Assembly (NCBI RefSeq): GCF_009827405.1 | Contig: NZ_WTYY01000005.1 | Coordinates: 110,885-174,884 of the forward strand | Direction: 5' to 3' | DNA length: 64,000 bases | From: Alteraurantiacibacter aestuarii | GTDB taxonomy: Bacteria > Pseudomonadota > Alphaproteobacteria > Sphingomonadales > Sphingomonadaceae | In this document: positions 9,472 to 18,706 of the stretch, in pieces | Layout of the letters: each line of letters opens with the position of its first letter | How positions within the stretch are numbered: position 1 is the stretch's first letter | The notes under the pieces: model-generated | Databases searched by the model: none | What the model saw: only the letters and a program-made list of their open reading frames with translations | What the model was told of the DNA's origin: nothing | Position numbers and translations under genes: made by a program

Positions 9472-9541
9472 GTCCTGCATATAGGCGCGCGCGCATGAAG
9501 GGGCAATGACATGCGTGGCGAGTTGCGGCATGATGCCGTTC

Positions 9542-10555
9542 ATGGATCACATGAGCGAGCAGCAGACTGACGAAATCCGGCTGGATGGGCCGCTCCTGTT
9601 TGGCCGCGTGCTGGATGGCAAGGGCGGTGCCCGGCGGATCAACTGGGCAGAGGCGCAGGTGTGGCAACCGCAGGCTCCCGGTGAAGTCATGTGGTTGCAC
9701 CTCAGCCGGAACGAGCCTGAGGTCGAAGTCTGGCTGGAGCATGGTCTGAAAGTGGCCGAACCCACGGTGGAACTGCTGGTCAGCGATTCCACCAGGCCGC
9801 GTGCCTTTCGCGAAGGGGATGCGCTGGTGGGGGTGATGCGCGGGATCAATTTCAATCCCGGGGCCAAACCGGCGGACATGATCGCCATGCAATTGTGGAG
9901 CGATGGCACGCGGCTGGTGACGCTGCGCCGCCATCGCATGCAAAGCCCGCGCGACGTGCTGGCGGCACTGGATGAAGGCCACGGCCCGCGCGATGCCGGG
10001 CGGGTGATCACCGAACTGGTGGAAGCGCTGATCGTGCGCATGAGCAGCTCCATCGTCGACATGAATGCCGAGATCGACCGGATGGAAGCCACCAGCGAAG
10101 ATGCCGACGCGGAGGAAATGTTGGCGAGGATTTCCCAGATCCGTCGCAATTCGCTGGGCCTGCAACGCCACATGGCCCCGCAGCATGAGGCGCTGGAGAT
10201 CATTTCCCGCGATGCGCCCGAATGGTTCGACGAGGGCGACCGGCGCGAGATTGCCGAGAGTATCGACCGGTTGCGGCGCTATCTCGACGATATCGATATT
10301 TCCAAGGAAAGCGCGCTGGTGCTGCAGGATGATATCCGCGCTCGTGCCGTGGCCCGGTCTGAACGCACCAACTACCTGCTCACCATCGTGGCCGCCATTT
10401 TCCTGCCGCTGGGCTTCATCACCGGCCTGCTGGGCATCAATGTGGGCGGTATGCCGGGAGTGGAATCGGGTATCGCCTTCTGGGTGGTGGTGGGCATGTG
10501 CGGTGCCATTTTCATCATGCAGCTGGTGCTGTTCTGGAAATGGAAATGGCTGTGA
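9542..10555 (+). CDS. Zinc transporter ZntB-like protein (CorA superfamily)
   Basis: A 337-residue protein with a large cytoplasmic N-terminal domain and two C-terminal membrane helices, the CorA/ZntB layout. The signature in the pore loop is [14 protein letters not shown]; Mg-specific CorA proteins carry GMN, while the GIN/GVN form with a following Gly-Gly is typical of the ZntB branch, so Zn2+ (or another divalent cation) is the likelier substrate. The long stalk helix is visible as [24 protein letters not shown] to [15 protein letters not shown]. The start is uncertain: ATG 9542 and ATG 9551 are both reasonable, and no strong ribosome site decides between them. The Kef-type antiporter follows after 16 b. 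Confidence 0.87.
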   Translation: MDHMSEQQTDEIRLDGPLLFGRVLDGKGGARRINWAEAQVWQPQAPGEVMWLHLSRNEPEVEVWLEHGLKVAEPTVELLVSDSTRPRAFREGDALVGVMRGINFNPGAKPADMIAMQLWSDGTRLVTLRRHRMQSPRDVLAALDEGHGPRDAGRVITELVEALIVRMSSSIVDMNAEIDRMEATSEDADAEEMLARISQIRRNSLGLQRHMAPQHEALEIISRDAPEWFDEGDRREIAESIDRLRRYLDDIDISKESALVLQDDIRARAVARSERTNYLLTIVAAIFLPLGFITGLLGINVGGMPGVESGIAFWVVVGMCGAIFIMQLVLFWKWKWL

Positions 10556-10571
10556 TTGAAAGCGCGCGCTG

Positions 10572-12344
10572 ATGGCGGAGCACGGCGCGGGCGCATTCCT
10601 GCATGACGGGGTGATCCTGCTGGGCTTTGCCCTGCTGTTCGTGCTGCTGTTCCGCCGCCTGGGGCTGGGTGCGACGCTCGGCTATCTTGTGGCCGGTGCG
10701 GTGGTCGGCCCGCAGGTGCTGGGGCTGGTCGGCGATGCGGAGAGCATGATCTCCATTGCCGAGCTGGGCATCGTGCTGCTGCTGTTCGTGGTCGGGCTGG
10801 AGCTGAACCCGGCGCGGCTGTGGCGCATGCGGCACGTGATCTTCGGCTTTGGCCTGGCGCAGGTGGTGGCCTGCGGGCTGGCGATATTCGCCACTATCCT
10901 TGCCATCACCGGCTATCCGCTGGCCGCCGCGCTGGCGATTGGCCTGCCGCTGGGCCTGTCCTCCACCGCGCAGGTGCTGCCCATGCTGCAATCGGCGGGG
11001 CGGCTGCGCACGCCCTTTGGTGAGCGCGCCTTTGGCATCCTGCTGTTCCAGGACCTGTCGATCATCCCGCTGATCACCATCGTGGCCGCGCTGGGTAGCC
11101 AGTCCGCGCCAGATGACGCCATGCCCGGCTGGCAGCTGGCGATTGTGACGATTGTGGTGGTGATCGGACTGGTGGCGGCGGGCCGCTTTGCGCTTCGTCC
11201 GCTGTTCCGCCTGATCGGCGGGCTGGGAGAGCGCGAGATGTTCGTGGTCGCCGGTCTGTTCACCGTGGCGGGATCGGCCTTGCTGATGGAACTGATCGGC
11301 CTGTCCACCGCTCTGGGTGCATTTATCGCCGGGGTGATGCTGGCCGACACGCCCTATCGGCACGAGCTGGAGGCCGATATCGAGCCGTTCCGCTCCATCC
11401 TGCTGGGCATGTTCTTCCTGGCCGTGGGGATGATGCTGGACCTGGGGGCGATTGCCGATCAGCCATTGTTCGTGATCGGCATGGCGCTGGTGCTGATATC
11501 GCTCAAGACCGCCATCATCGCTGCTCTTGGGATGCTGTTCAGGATGGACTGGCGCAACGCATTGGCGCTGGGCCTGCTGCTGAGCCAGGGCGGCGAGTTC
11601 GGCTTTGTGCTGTTCACCCAGGCGCGCGGCGCGGGCATCATCGATGCGGAAACCGCCAGCCTGTTCGGTGCGATCGTCACCCTGTCGATGGCCACCACGC
11701 CCTTCCTGATGATTATCGCCCGACGTTTCCGCAACAAGGGGGCCGCCACGTCAGAGGGCCGCGAAGGTCCGCTGGACCAGCATGCCCGCGCGCTGGTGGT
11801 TGGCTATGGCCGGTTTGGCCAGGGCGTGGCGCAGATGCTGATGGCGGGCGGGATATCGGTGACGCTGATCGACCGCGACGTGGACCGGATCGACATGTCG
11901 GGCGAATTTGGCTTCAAGGTCTATTACGGTGATGGCATGCGGCTGGACCTGCTGCGGCAGGCTGGTGGGGGCGAGGCGCAGCTGATCATGTTCTGCACGG
12001 ACAAGGACCAGGTGGAGCCTGAATTCATGTCCGCCGTGCATGAGGCATTTCCGCAGGCGGCCATCTATGTGCGCGGCTTCGATCGTCGCAGCGTGATGAA
12101 GCTGGGGCGCGGCCCGCAGGAATTCGTCATGCGCGAGGTGTACGAATCCGCGATCCGCATGGCGCTGCTGGGGCTGGACCGGATGGGCCTTTCGGCAGAG
12201 CAGCTGGATCATGCGGAAACAGTCTACCGGGACATGGATCGCCGGCGGATGCGGATGCAGATCGATACCGGCGATATCCGCGCCGCCAGCGAAAGCATGG
12301 TGCGCAGCCCGGACCGCAATCCGCTGACCGATCAGGCGGGCTGA
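10572..12344 (+). CDS. Monovalent cation:proton antiporter-2 (Kef-type) with TrkA-N domain
   Basis: A 590-residue inner-membrane antiporter of the CPA2 family that exchanges K+ (or Na+) for protons. It begins with about twelve hydrophobic helices (DGVILLGFALLFVLLFRRLG onward), including LGLPLGLSSTAQVLPML and LSTALGAFIAGVMLADTPY, the conserved half-helices of the family. A cytoplasmic TrkA-N (RCK) domain follows from about residue 400, with the Rossmann motif VVGYGRFGQGVAQMLMAGG and an Asp after the second strand (IDRD), suggesting NAD(H) binding. The C-terminal tail is charged. It directly follows the ZntB-like gene and is probably cotranscribed. KefB/KefC-like gating by glutathione cannot be judged here. 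Confidence 0.93.
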   Translation: MAEHGAGAFLHDGVILLGFALLFVLLFRRLGLGATLGYLVAGAVVGPQVLGLVGDAESMISIAELGIVLLLFVVGLELNPARLWRMRHVIFGFGLAQVVACGLAIFATILAITGYPLAAALAIGLPLGLSSTAQVLPMLQSAGRLRTPFGERAFGILLFQDLSIIPLITIVAALGSQSAPDDAMPGWQLAIVTIVVVIGLVAAGRFALRPLFRLIGGLGEREMFVVAGLFTVAGSALLMELIGLSTALGAFIAGVMLADTPYRHELEADIEPFRSILLGMFFLAVGMMLDLGAIADQPLFVIGMALVLISLKTAIIAALGMLFRMDWRNALALGLLLSQGGEFGFVLFTQARGAGIIDAETASLFGAIVTLSMATTPFLMIIARRFRNKGAATSEGREGPLDQHARALVVGYGRFGQGVAQMLMAGGISVTLIDRDVDRIDMSGEFGFKVYYGDGMRLDLLRQAGGGEAQLIMFCTDKDQVEPEFMSAVHEAFPQAAIYVRGFDRRSVMKLGRGPQEFVMREVYESAIRMALLGLDRMGLSAEQLDHAETVYRDMDRRRMRMQIDTGDIRAASESMVRSPDRNPLTDQAG

Positions 12345-12367
12345 TCAGGCCGGGTCAAACGGACGGC

Positions 12368-13711
12368 TCAGCCATTTGCCGTGCGCGGAACCAGGCCCAT
12401 GACCGGCTGGTCATTCTTGCTGGGCGTGCCGCGCGTTTCTTCCGGCGAGAGATCGGGTTCGGCATCATCGTCCACCCGGCCAAGCAGGTGCTGCTGGGCA
12501 GCCACCACGGGCAGCGGGCGGGCATAGAAATAGCCCTGCCCATAATCCACGCCCAGCGCGGCCATCGCATCGCGTTCCTCGATGGTCTCGATCCCCTCGG
12601 CCACCAGCTTGCAGCCGATATCGCGGGACAGTTGCACCAGCGCGCCGGTCAGCGCGCGACGGGCCGGATCGCGGTGGATATCGCGGGTCAGCGCCATGTC
12701 CATTTTCAGGATGTCGGGTTGCAGGTCCACGATGTGGCGCAGGCCGGAATAGCCGGTGCCGACATCATCGATGGCGATGCGTACCTTGCCCTTCAGCCGG
12801 GCCAGTTTCTTGGACAGGGCGGCGAAATCGTCAACCTGCTGATGCTCTGTCACCTCGATCACCAGCTTGGCGCTATCGGCCCCTTCCAGCGCCTCTTCCA
12901 GCGCGCCTGAAAGGATGGTGGCGGGCGAGACATTGACCGCGGCATATTTGCCCGCCGGGATATGGGAGAGAGTTTCCAGCGCGCCGCGAACAGCCGCCAT
13001 TTCCAGCTCCACGCCCAGGCCGACTTTCTCCGCATCCTCAAACCACGCTTCGGGTCCGCGCTTGTTGTTGTTGGGGAAGCGCGCCAGGCACTCCACCCCG
13101 ATTGCCTCATTGGTGTCCAGCGCATGGATCGGCTGGTGGAAAATGGTGATGGCATGGCCATCCAGCATGTCCTCGATCCGATTTCTTGTCCGCGCCAGTT
13201 CCATATCCTGCTGCATGCTCGATTCGATGCGTTCGGCGGCGAGACCGGCGAAGGCGCGGATCACGCCCATGTCGCGCTGGCCCAGGCTGCGGTCAGGCTC
13301 CCGGCCCAGTGCGCAGAAACTGCCCCAAACGCTGCCATCGGTCAGGCGTAGCGGAACATTCAGATGGCAACCCACGGGCAGGAAATCGGTGATCGCCAGC
13401 GTCTTGGCAAAAGGATGGTCGTCCGCATCCTGAATCAGTTCGGGCAGGCGCCCTTCAAGGATGTGCCAGCAATAGCTGTTCTCCACCGGCTCCTGAAAGC
13501 CGGCGCCCATCGGCAGGTCGAGATCGGTGTGGACATGGGTCAGTTCGCGCAGGCCACCCTCGACATAACGGCTGACAAAGGCGATCTCCAGACCCAGGTG
13601 GCCGCGTACGGCCGCGAGAATCCGGTCAATTGCCCCATCATGCAGCAATTGATCGGCCAGCGGGCCGGTGGGAATTCCCGGTGCGGGCAACTGGATTTCT
13701 GCAACAGCCAT
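12368..13711 (-). CDS. GAF-EAL cyclic-di-GMP phosphodiesterase
   Basis: A 447-residue cytoplasmic protein. Residues about 20-165 form a GAF sensor domain (FVSRYVEGGLRELTHVHTD, SYCWHILEGRLPELIQDA, GSFCALG). Residues about 185-415 form an EAL domain expected to hydrolyse c-di-GMP to pGpG. The signature motif is ECLAR (ExLxR kept, EAL changed to ECL), and the other catalytic positions are present: N in AVNVSPAT, E in IEVTEH, DD in AIDDVGTGYSG, K in ILKMD, E in VAEGIET and GQGYFYARP. There is no GGDEF domain, so it should be a dedicated phosphodiesterase. The tail after residue 415 is acidic and disordered. It lies at the end of the minus-strand run from DUF4129. Confidence 0.92.
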   Translation of the reverse strand: MAVAEIQLPAPGIPTGPLADQLLHDGAIDRILAAVRGHLGLEIAFVSRYVEGGLRELTHVHTDLDLPMGAGFQEPVENSYCWHILEGRLPELIQDADDHPFAKTLAITDFLPVGCHLNVPLRLTDGSVWGSFCALGREPDRSLGQRDMGVIRAFAGLAAERIESSMQQDMELARTRNRIEDMLDGHAITIFHQPIHALDTNEAIGVECLARFPNNNKRGPEAWFEDAEKVGLGVELEMAAVRGALETLSHIPAGKYAAVNVSPATILSGALEEALEGADSAKLVIEVTEHQQVDDFAALSKKLARLKGKVRIAIDDVGTGYSGLRHIVDLQPDILKMDMALTRDIHRDPARRALTGALVQLSRDIGCKLVAEGIETIEERDAMAALGVDYGQGYFYARPLPVVAAQQHLLGRVDDDAEPDLSPEETRGTPSKNDQPVMGLVPRTANG

Positions 13712-13805
13712 ACGGCAAGATCCTCTACCTGAGAGCAGGCAGGATGCCGAAAATTCCCTAAGGCCGCATTAAGCCTGCGCCTTCAACCTGAACATTCGGG
13801 CCGCG

Positions 13806-14324
13806 CTAAAGCCGCAATTCCAGGAGGAATTCCTCATCGCGCTGCTGCCCGACCCAGAAATCAATGTCGGCGATCTTGGTAAAGCCGTGCCGTGCATAGA
13901 AGCGCTGGGCGCCGAAATTCTCGCTCCACACGGAAAGCTGCACGGCATCGCACTGGCGGGCTTTTGCCTGTTCCAGAGCCCATTCCATCAGCGCCGCGCC
14001 AATGCCCTTACCGGTCACATCGGGATCGGTGTAAAGCTGCGCCAGCACGATGGGGTTCTGCGCATCGGAATGCCCTTCATAGCTGGCGGGATATTTCATC
14101 TTGCAAAAGCCGGTTAGCGCCCCGCCGGGTGCATCGGAGGTGAGGCAGTATAGTGTCGCGGGATCGGCAATCTGCGAAGCCACTTCCTCTACGGAATAGG
14201 CCTTTTCCAGAAAGGCCGAGAGGTCTTCCGGGCGATAGAGATGTTCAAACGCTGCGCAAAAGCTGTGGCGGCCCAGATGGGCCAGTGCTGCGGCATCTTG
14301 CGGTGTTGCGGGGCGAAGGATCAT
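13806..14324 (-). CDS. GNAT family N-acetyltransferase
   Basis: A 172-residue acetyltransferase of the GCN5-related family. The start ATG 14324 gives MILRPATPQDAAALAHLG, the usual first strand. The acetyl-CoA loop is QLYTDPDVTGKGIGAALMEWALEQA (Q/R-x-x-G-x-G/A form GKGIGA), and the C-terminal strands are QLSVWSENFGAQRFYARHGFTKIAD. The substrate is unknown; it could be a small amine or a protein N-terminus. It sits 81 b after the RDD gene and 94 b before the EAL gene, all in one direction, so readthrough from the MoxR-type operon is possible. Confidence 0.9.
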   Translation of the reverse strand: MILRPATPQDAAALAHLGRHSFCAAFEHLYRPEDLSAFLEKAYSVEEVASQIADPATLYCLTSDAPGGALTGFCKMKYPASYEGHSDAQNPIVLAQLYTDPDVTGKGIGAALMEWALEQAKARQCDAVQLSVWSENFGAQRFYARHGFTKIADIDFWVGQQRDEEFLLELRL

Positions 14325-14405
14325 GACAAGCGCCCTGTAACCAATGCCGCCATGCCTGTGAAGACAGGTGAACGCCTGCCCGGCCATGTGCCAACCTGTG
14401 AAGGC

Positions 14406-15305
14406 TCAGGCTCCGGTGTGCTTGTCGGCCTTGCGCCTGCCCAGCCGCATGCCCCGTTCCAGATGGGCGCGCAGGGCGGCGTAGAATGCTTCCAGGAATT
14501 CGCGCTCGTCTCCCTGTCCCGGGGTCCAGCCGATCTTGCCGCAGATGGTGTCCATCACCTCGCGCATGGTTTCGGCATTGTCCTGCCGCAGCACGCCTTC
14601 GAGCACCTGCAATTCACGCTCGCCATAGATGGCCAGTTCCGCCTCGCCGAAGCGATAGTCCCTGCTGCGATCGGGGCTGACAGACATGGCTTCGGGCAAT
14701 CTGGCCGTCTGCGCCTCCACCACCCATGTGCCCGCCACCAGGTCTCCGGCGCGCAGGGCATCCTTGTTGAAGAACGGAAACAGCACGAAGATCGCCAGCC
14801 ACAGTGCCGCCGCACCGCCAGCCACGCCCATGCTGCTGGCCCCGCCAAGCAGCAGGAATGTGGGCAGGAACACTTCCACATCGCGGATCAGGTTGCGGGC
14901 AATCACCGCCTCCGCGCTCAGCCGCCCGCCATCGCGCGCGGCCACGCGAATGCCCAGCATGCGCTTGCCCGGAGTGGCCCCGCGCGGCCCCAGTTCAAAC
15001 CACAGGAAATAGCCATAGCGGGCAAGGAACAGCAGCAGGATCAGCAGCACGCCGACAAATTCCATCGCCCCGCCGGCACTGGCATTGGCGTCAATCCCTG
15101 CCAGCTCGATACCGACGGCGCCAAGCACCACGATGAAGGCGATCAGGCTGAGAAAGATTATCCCCAGGTCGATCAGCAATGCGCCCGCGCGGGCACTGCG
15201 GCTGGCAATGGTCAGCGGCAGGGCCAGCCCTTCCGGCGTCACCAGCTGGCGCAGGCGGCGGTTTCCATCCCTGTTCAGGCCAAAGCGGGTGGCGACGGCG
15301 TTCAT
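14406..15305 (-). CDS. RDD family membrane protein
   Basis: A 299-residue membrane protein with the RDD domain: RSARAGALLIDLGIIFLSLIAF at about residues 36-57 (the R and D of the family), RYGYFLWFELGPRGATPGKRMLGIRV, and RNLIRDVEVFLP. Three to four helices are followed by a soluble C-terminal region of about 110 residues (SPDRSRDYRFGEAELAIYGERELQVLE and onward) found in RDD proteins linked to MoxR operons. The function of the family is not established; some RDD proteins act as Na+/H+ antiporters. The start overlaps the SpoIIM stop by four bases (ATGA), so the two are translationally coupled. Confidence 0.88.
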   Translation of the reverse strand: MNAVATRFGLNRDGNRRLRQLVTPEGLALPLTIASRSARAGALLIDLGIIFLSLIAFIVVLGAVGIELAGIDANASAGGAMEFVGVLLILLLFLARYGYFLWFELGPRGATPGKRMLGIRVAARDGGRLSAEAVIARNLIRDVEVFLPTFLLLGGASSMGVAGGAAALWLAIFVLFPFFNKDALRAGDLVAGTWVVEAQTARLPEAMSVSPDRSRDYRFGEAELAIYGERELQVLEGVLRQDNAETMREVMDTICGKIGWTPGQGDEREFLEAFYAALRAHLERGMRLGRRKADKHTGA

Positions 15306-16381
15306 GGCTGCGCCTCATCGCTGTCGCCGCGATCCTGTGCATGATCACGCGGCCTTGGCATCAGGCAGAAATAGGCGATCCAAAAGGCCAGCATCACCGC
15401 GCCGATCGATGCGCGCCCGGTGGCGGTGGGCACCAGCTGGCGGGCATAGCCTTCCAGCAGCCCGGCGATCACCAGCATGATGGTGCAACCCGCCATCACC
15501 TGCGCCGCGCGCTTGCCGCTGGCGCTGGCGGCGGCAAGGATGGAGGCATCGCCGGGGAAGGCCATGGACCGGCCCACATGCAGGCCCGCCGCGCCCGAAA
15601 GCAGGATCGCGAACAATTCCGTGGTGCCGTGGACAGACAGCCAGGCGGCGAATTCCCATTCCAGCCCGGCCCCTGCAAACAGCCACATCATCGCGCCCAG
15701 CACCGCCATGTTGTGAACCAGCAGCAACAGCGTGGGGATGCCGAAGCAGAAGCCCAGCGCGAAGGCCATGATGCACACGCCGGTGTTGTTGGAGAACAGA
15801 TAGGTGGCAAAGACCGTCAGCCCCTCCGCGCTCTGGGTCGGCTCGAGTGTCTCCATCAGCGCGGCGCGGTCCGCACCTGGCTGGCGTCCGCCGCCCATCT
15901 CGCCCGGCACCAGCGCATAATACCATTCACTGTCGCGCGCGACGAGCAGCCAGCCCACCAGCGTGCCCGCCACCATCACCGCCAGCGCGATGCAGATGTC
16001 GAGCCAGATATCGCGCACCGAGGCGCTCCAGCTGCCGCCCAGGAACCGCCTGAGCCAGCCGAGCATGCCCATGCGCGGGCCATAGACCTGGAACCATGCG
16101 CGGCGGACCAGCGATTCCAGATATGCCAGCGTGGCCGCATCCAGCGATGTCTCGCGCGCCACGGCGAGGCTGGAGGCGGCCTTGCGGTAAAGCACCGGCA
16201 GTTCCAGCAGGTCTTCGTCATTGATCCGGCGCGGGCGGTTCTTTTCCAGCAGCGAGACGATCCGCTCCAGCCGCTGCCAGTCCACCTCCCGCTCCAGCCG
16301 GAAGCGGTCCGAACGCAGGCTCGCCGCCTCGATATCGGCGGGCGGGGTGATCTCCGGGGTCTTGAACAGGGCCAGGGCCAT
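15302..16381 (-). CDS. Stage II sporulation protein M (SpoIIM/DUF95) family membrane protein
   Basis: A 359-residue protein. It has a soluble N-terminus of about 120 residues (DWQRLERIVSLLEKNRPRRI, LPVLYRKAASSLAVARE) and then about six membrane helices: DICIALAVMVAGTLVGWLLV, LFSNNTGVCIMAFALGFCFG, LLVHNMAVLGAMMWLFAG, LSVHGTTELFAILLSGAAGL. The NNTGV and HGTTEL motifs are typical of the SpoIIM superfamily. In non-sporulating bacteria it appears in MoxR-DUF58-RDD operons with unknown function. It overlaps the DUF58 stop by one base (TGATG) and the RDD start by four, so the complex is probably made in fixed ratio. Confidence 0.88.
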   Translation of the reverse strand: MALALFKTPEITPPADIEAASLRSDRFRLEREVDWQRLERIVSLLEKNRPRRINDEDLLELPVLYRKAASSLAVARETSLDAATLAYLESLVRRAWFQVYGPRMGMLGWLRRFLGGSWSASVRDIWLDICIALAVMVAGTLVGWLLVARDSEWYYALVPGEMGGGRQPGADRAALMETLEPTQSAEGLTVFATYLFSNNTGVCIMAFALGFCFGIPTLLLLVHNMAVLGAMMWLFAGAGLEWEFAAWLSVHGTTELFAILLSGAAGLHVGRSMAFPGDASILAAASASGKRAAQVMAGCTIMLVIAGLLEGYARQLVPTATGRASIGAVMLAFWIAYFCLMPRPRDHAQDRGDSDEAQP

Positions 16382-17715
16382 CAGCCGATCGCCTCCGCGC
16401 GCTTGGTGCTCAGATACATGTCGATCAGCTGGTAGCCGATGGCATCGTGAGGCGCTTCTATCACGTTCACGCCAAGGCGGCGCAGGCGTTGCAGCACGAT
16501 GGCGCGCTGGTGTGACAGATGATGGGCGGAAACGGCGGTGGCGATATCGCTCATCCTGTCAGGCGCAGCGCCCTCCAGGCTGGCCAGCTCCTCATCGCGC
16601 ATGGTGACGAAGATCACCAGGTGATGGCGCACCAGCCGCTGCACGCTCTCCACCATCAGTTCGGCGGAAGTGGGATCGGTGAAATCGGAGAACAGCACGA
16701 TCAGCGAGCGTCGCTGCAACCGCGCGGTCAGCGTGGCCAGCGCCAGGGTGAAGTTGGGTTCCTTCGCCACATAATCGATATCGGCCGCGGCGGTCTGCAG
16801 GCGGTTGAAGGCGCGCGTGCCGGTGACGAAAGGCGTCATCAAACCGGGCGTATCGGCAAAACCGAACAGCGCCACCCGGTCTCCGCCTTTCAGCGCCACA
16901 TAGGCTGCTGTCAGCGCTGCTGAAACCGCGCGGTCGATGCGCGGCAGGCCGTCCACCGGCTCACACATGGACTGGCCGCAATCGAAGGCGAAGACGATCT
17001 GGTTGTCGCGCTCCGCCTCATTCTCACGCGCATAGAGCGTGGTGTGGCGGGCCGAGGCCTTCCAGTCGATCCGGCGGCGATCCATGCCAGCTTCATACTC
17101 GCTCAGCGCCTCGAACTGCGTGCCTTCACCGCGAATGCGGCGGGCGATCAGGCCGAACTGGGCATCGCGCAGAAACGCCTGCAATGTGGGGGACCGGACC
17201 GGGGCGAGATCGGGCCAGACGCGCACCGCGTGGTTCAGCGGACGGCGAATCTGGCGCACCGCCAGCCCCAGCGGGCCGCTCCAGCGCATCCACAATTCGT
17301 CCAGCGTGCCGGTGCCACGGCGCACGGGCACGATGGCGGCTGCTCCGGCAAACACGAAGGGCGCTCCGGCAGGCTGGAGGTTGAAATGGGCATGGCCATG
17401 TTCGCCAAGGCGCGGATCGAAGCCGATGGCGACTTCGGGCGGCGCAGCGGCGGAACTGCGCCGGATGTGCGCCGTCACGCGCACGGTGGTGGGCTGGCCC
17501 ACTTCGGCATCGGGCGTAAAATGCAGCTCCAGATCGCTCATCGGTCCGGCCAGAAAGCCATCGACCAGCATCACCAGCAGCAGCGCAAGTGCCGCTGCGG
17601 GGGCGACGATCCACGCGGCAGGCGCGGTGGCGGCCACAACCACGGCAATGGGGGCCAGCGCCGCCAGCAGCGCCAGAACCCTTGCAGAGGGGACAATCGG
17701 GATGGCCGGTCTCAC
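16381..17715 (-). CDS. DUF58 domain protein
   Basis: A 444-residue protein with two N-terminal membrane helices (VLALLAALAPIAVVVAATAPAAW, VAPAAALALLLVMLVDGFLAG) and a large soluble part. The DUF58 core is GEGTQFEALSEYEAGMDRRRIDWKASARHTTLYARENE, followed by a VWA-like fold NQIVFAFDCGQSM...DGLPRIDRAVSAALTAAYVAL. The VWA metal site is degenerate, as the DxSxS motif reads DCGQS. Proteins of this family act together with MoxR AAA+ ATPases, probably as their clients or adaptors, perhaps in maturation of membrane or cofactor-containing complexes. Coupled at its stop to the SpoIIM start; MoxR ends 12 b upstream. Confidence 0.92.
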   Translation of the reverse strand: MRPAIPIVPSARVLALLAALAPIAVVVAATAPAAWIVAPAAALALLLVMLVDGFLAGPMSDLELHFTPDAEVGQPTTVRVTAHIRRSSAAAPPEVAIGFDPRLGEHGHAHFNLQPAGAPFVFAGAAAIVPVRRGTGTLDELWMRWSGPLGLAVRQIRRPLNHAVRVWPDLAPVRSPTLQAFLRDAQFGLIARRIRGEGTQFEALSEYEAGMDRRRIDWKASARHTTLYARENEAERDNQIVFAFDCGQSMCEPVDGLPRIDRAVSAALTAAYVALKGGDRVALFGFADTPGLMTPFVTGTRAFNRLQTAAADIDYVAKEPNFTLALATLTARLQRRSLIVLFSDFTDPTSAELMVESVQRLVRHHLVIFVTMRDEELASLEGAAPDRMSDIATAVSAHHLSHQRAIVLQRLRRLGVNVIEAPHDAIGYQLIDMYLSTKRAEAIG

Positions 17716-17727
17716 CAGTTTTCAGCC

Positions 17728-18690
17728 CTAGCGCGGGGCCTGCGTCTGTTCGATCAGCCCGGCGACCAGATCCTCGATCTGCTTGCCCTCTATCTCGGCT
17801 GCGGGCGACAGCAGCAGGCGGTGGCGCAGCGCCGATGTGGCGAGCGCCTTCACATCATCGGGGATCACGTAATCGCGGCCATGCAGCGCCGCCCGGGCAC
17901 GCGCGCAATTGGCCAGCAGCACTGCGGCGCGCGGGCTGGCACCGCTGGCGATGTCGGCGCTTTCGCGTGTCGCGCGCACCAGATTGACGGTGTATTCCAC
18001 CACGTCGCGGGCGATAGTGACGGTGCTGACCGCGGCCTGCGCGGCGGCGATGCTGGCCGCATTGGCAACCTGCACGATGGCAAAATCCTCCGCCCGGGGC
18101 GGGCCGCTGCGTTCGCCGAACCGCTCGACAATGCGCGCCTCCTCCTCGGCGCTGGGATAGGGCACCAGCAGCTTGAAGGCGAAGCGGTCCAGCTGCGCTT
18201 CGGGCAGCGGATAGACGCCCTGGTTCTCGATCGGGTTCTGCGTGGCGACGACCATGAAATTGTCGCTCAGCGCGTGGGTTTCCCCGTCCAGCGTCACCCG
18301 GCGTTCCTGCATTGCTTCCAGCAGGGCGGCCTGCGTCTTGGGCGGCGTGCGGTTGATCTCATCGGCCAGCAGCAGCTCGCGAAAGATCGGGCCGCGCGTC
18401 AGGGTGAACTGGCTGGTCTGGAAGTTGAACAGATTGGAGCCCAGAATGTCGCCCGGCAGCAGATCGGGAGTGAACTGGATACGGCCAAATTCCAGCCCCG
18501 ATGCAGCGGCGAAGCATTGCGCCAGGAAGGTCTTGGCGGTTCCCGGCGGGCCTTCCAGCAGCACGTGGCCGCGCGCGATCAGCGCGATCAGCAGATGCTC
18601 GATCGTCTGTTCCTGCCCGACAATGGCCTTGCCCACCTCCGCGCGGATCGCAGCGGCAAGGCTGCGCGTGTCATCCAGTGTCATGCTCAT
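17728..18690 (-). CDS. MoxR family AAA+ ATPase
   Basis: A 320-residue cytoplasmic ATPase with chaperone-like roles. Motifs in order: [35 protein letters not shown] (Walker A GPPGTAKT), [40 protein letters not shown] (Walker B and sensor region), [27 protein letters not shown], and the lid [32 protein letters not shown]. All are diagnostic of the MoxR branch. It is the ATPase partner of the adjacent DUF58 protein. The start at 18690 reads MSMTLDD; an ATG six bases downstream is an alternative. The DUF4350 gene ends 16 b upstream. Confidence 0.96.
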   Translation of the reverse strand: MSMTLDDTRSLAAAIRAEVGKAIVGQEQTIEHLLIALIARGHVLLEGPPGTAKTFLAQCFAAASGLEFGRIQFTPDLLPGDILGSNLFNFQTSQFTLTRGPIFRELLLADEINRTPPKTQAALLEAMQERRVTLDGETHALSDNFMVVATQNPIENQGVYPLPEAQLDRFAFKLLVPYPSAEEEARIVERFGERSGPPRAEDFAIVQVANAASIAAAQAAVSTVTIARDVVEYTVNLVRATRESADIASGASPRAAVLLANCARARAALHGRDYVIPDDVKALATSALRHRLLLSPAAEIEGKQIEDLVAGLIEQTQAPR

Positions 18691-18706
18691 CGGGCCAGTT
18701 TCCCTT

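Noticed and set aside
12368..13711. Degenerate, inactive EAL domain (ECL instead of EAL)
   Set aside because: ExLxR and all other catalytic residues, including DD, K and E positions, are present, so activity is likely.
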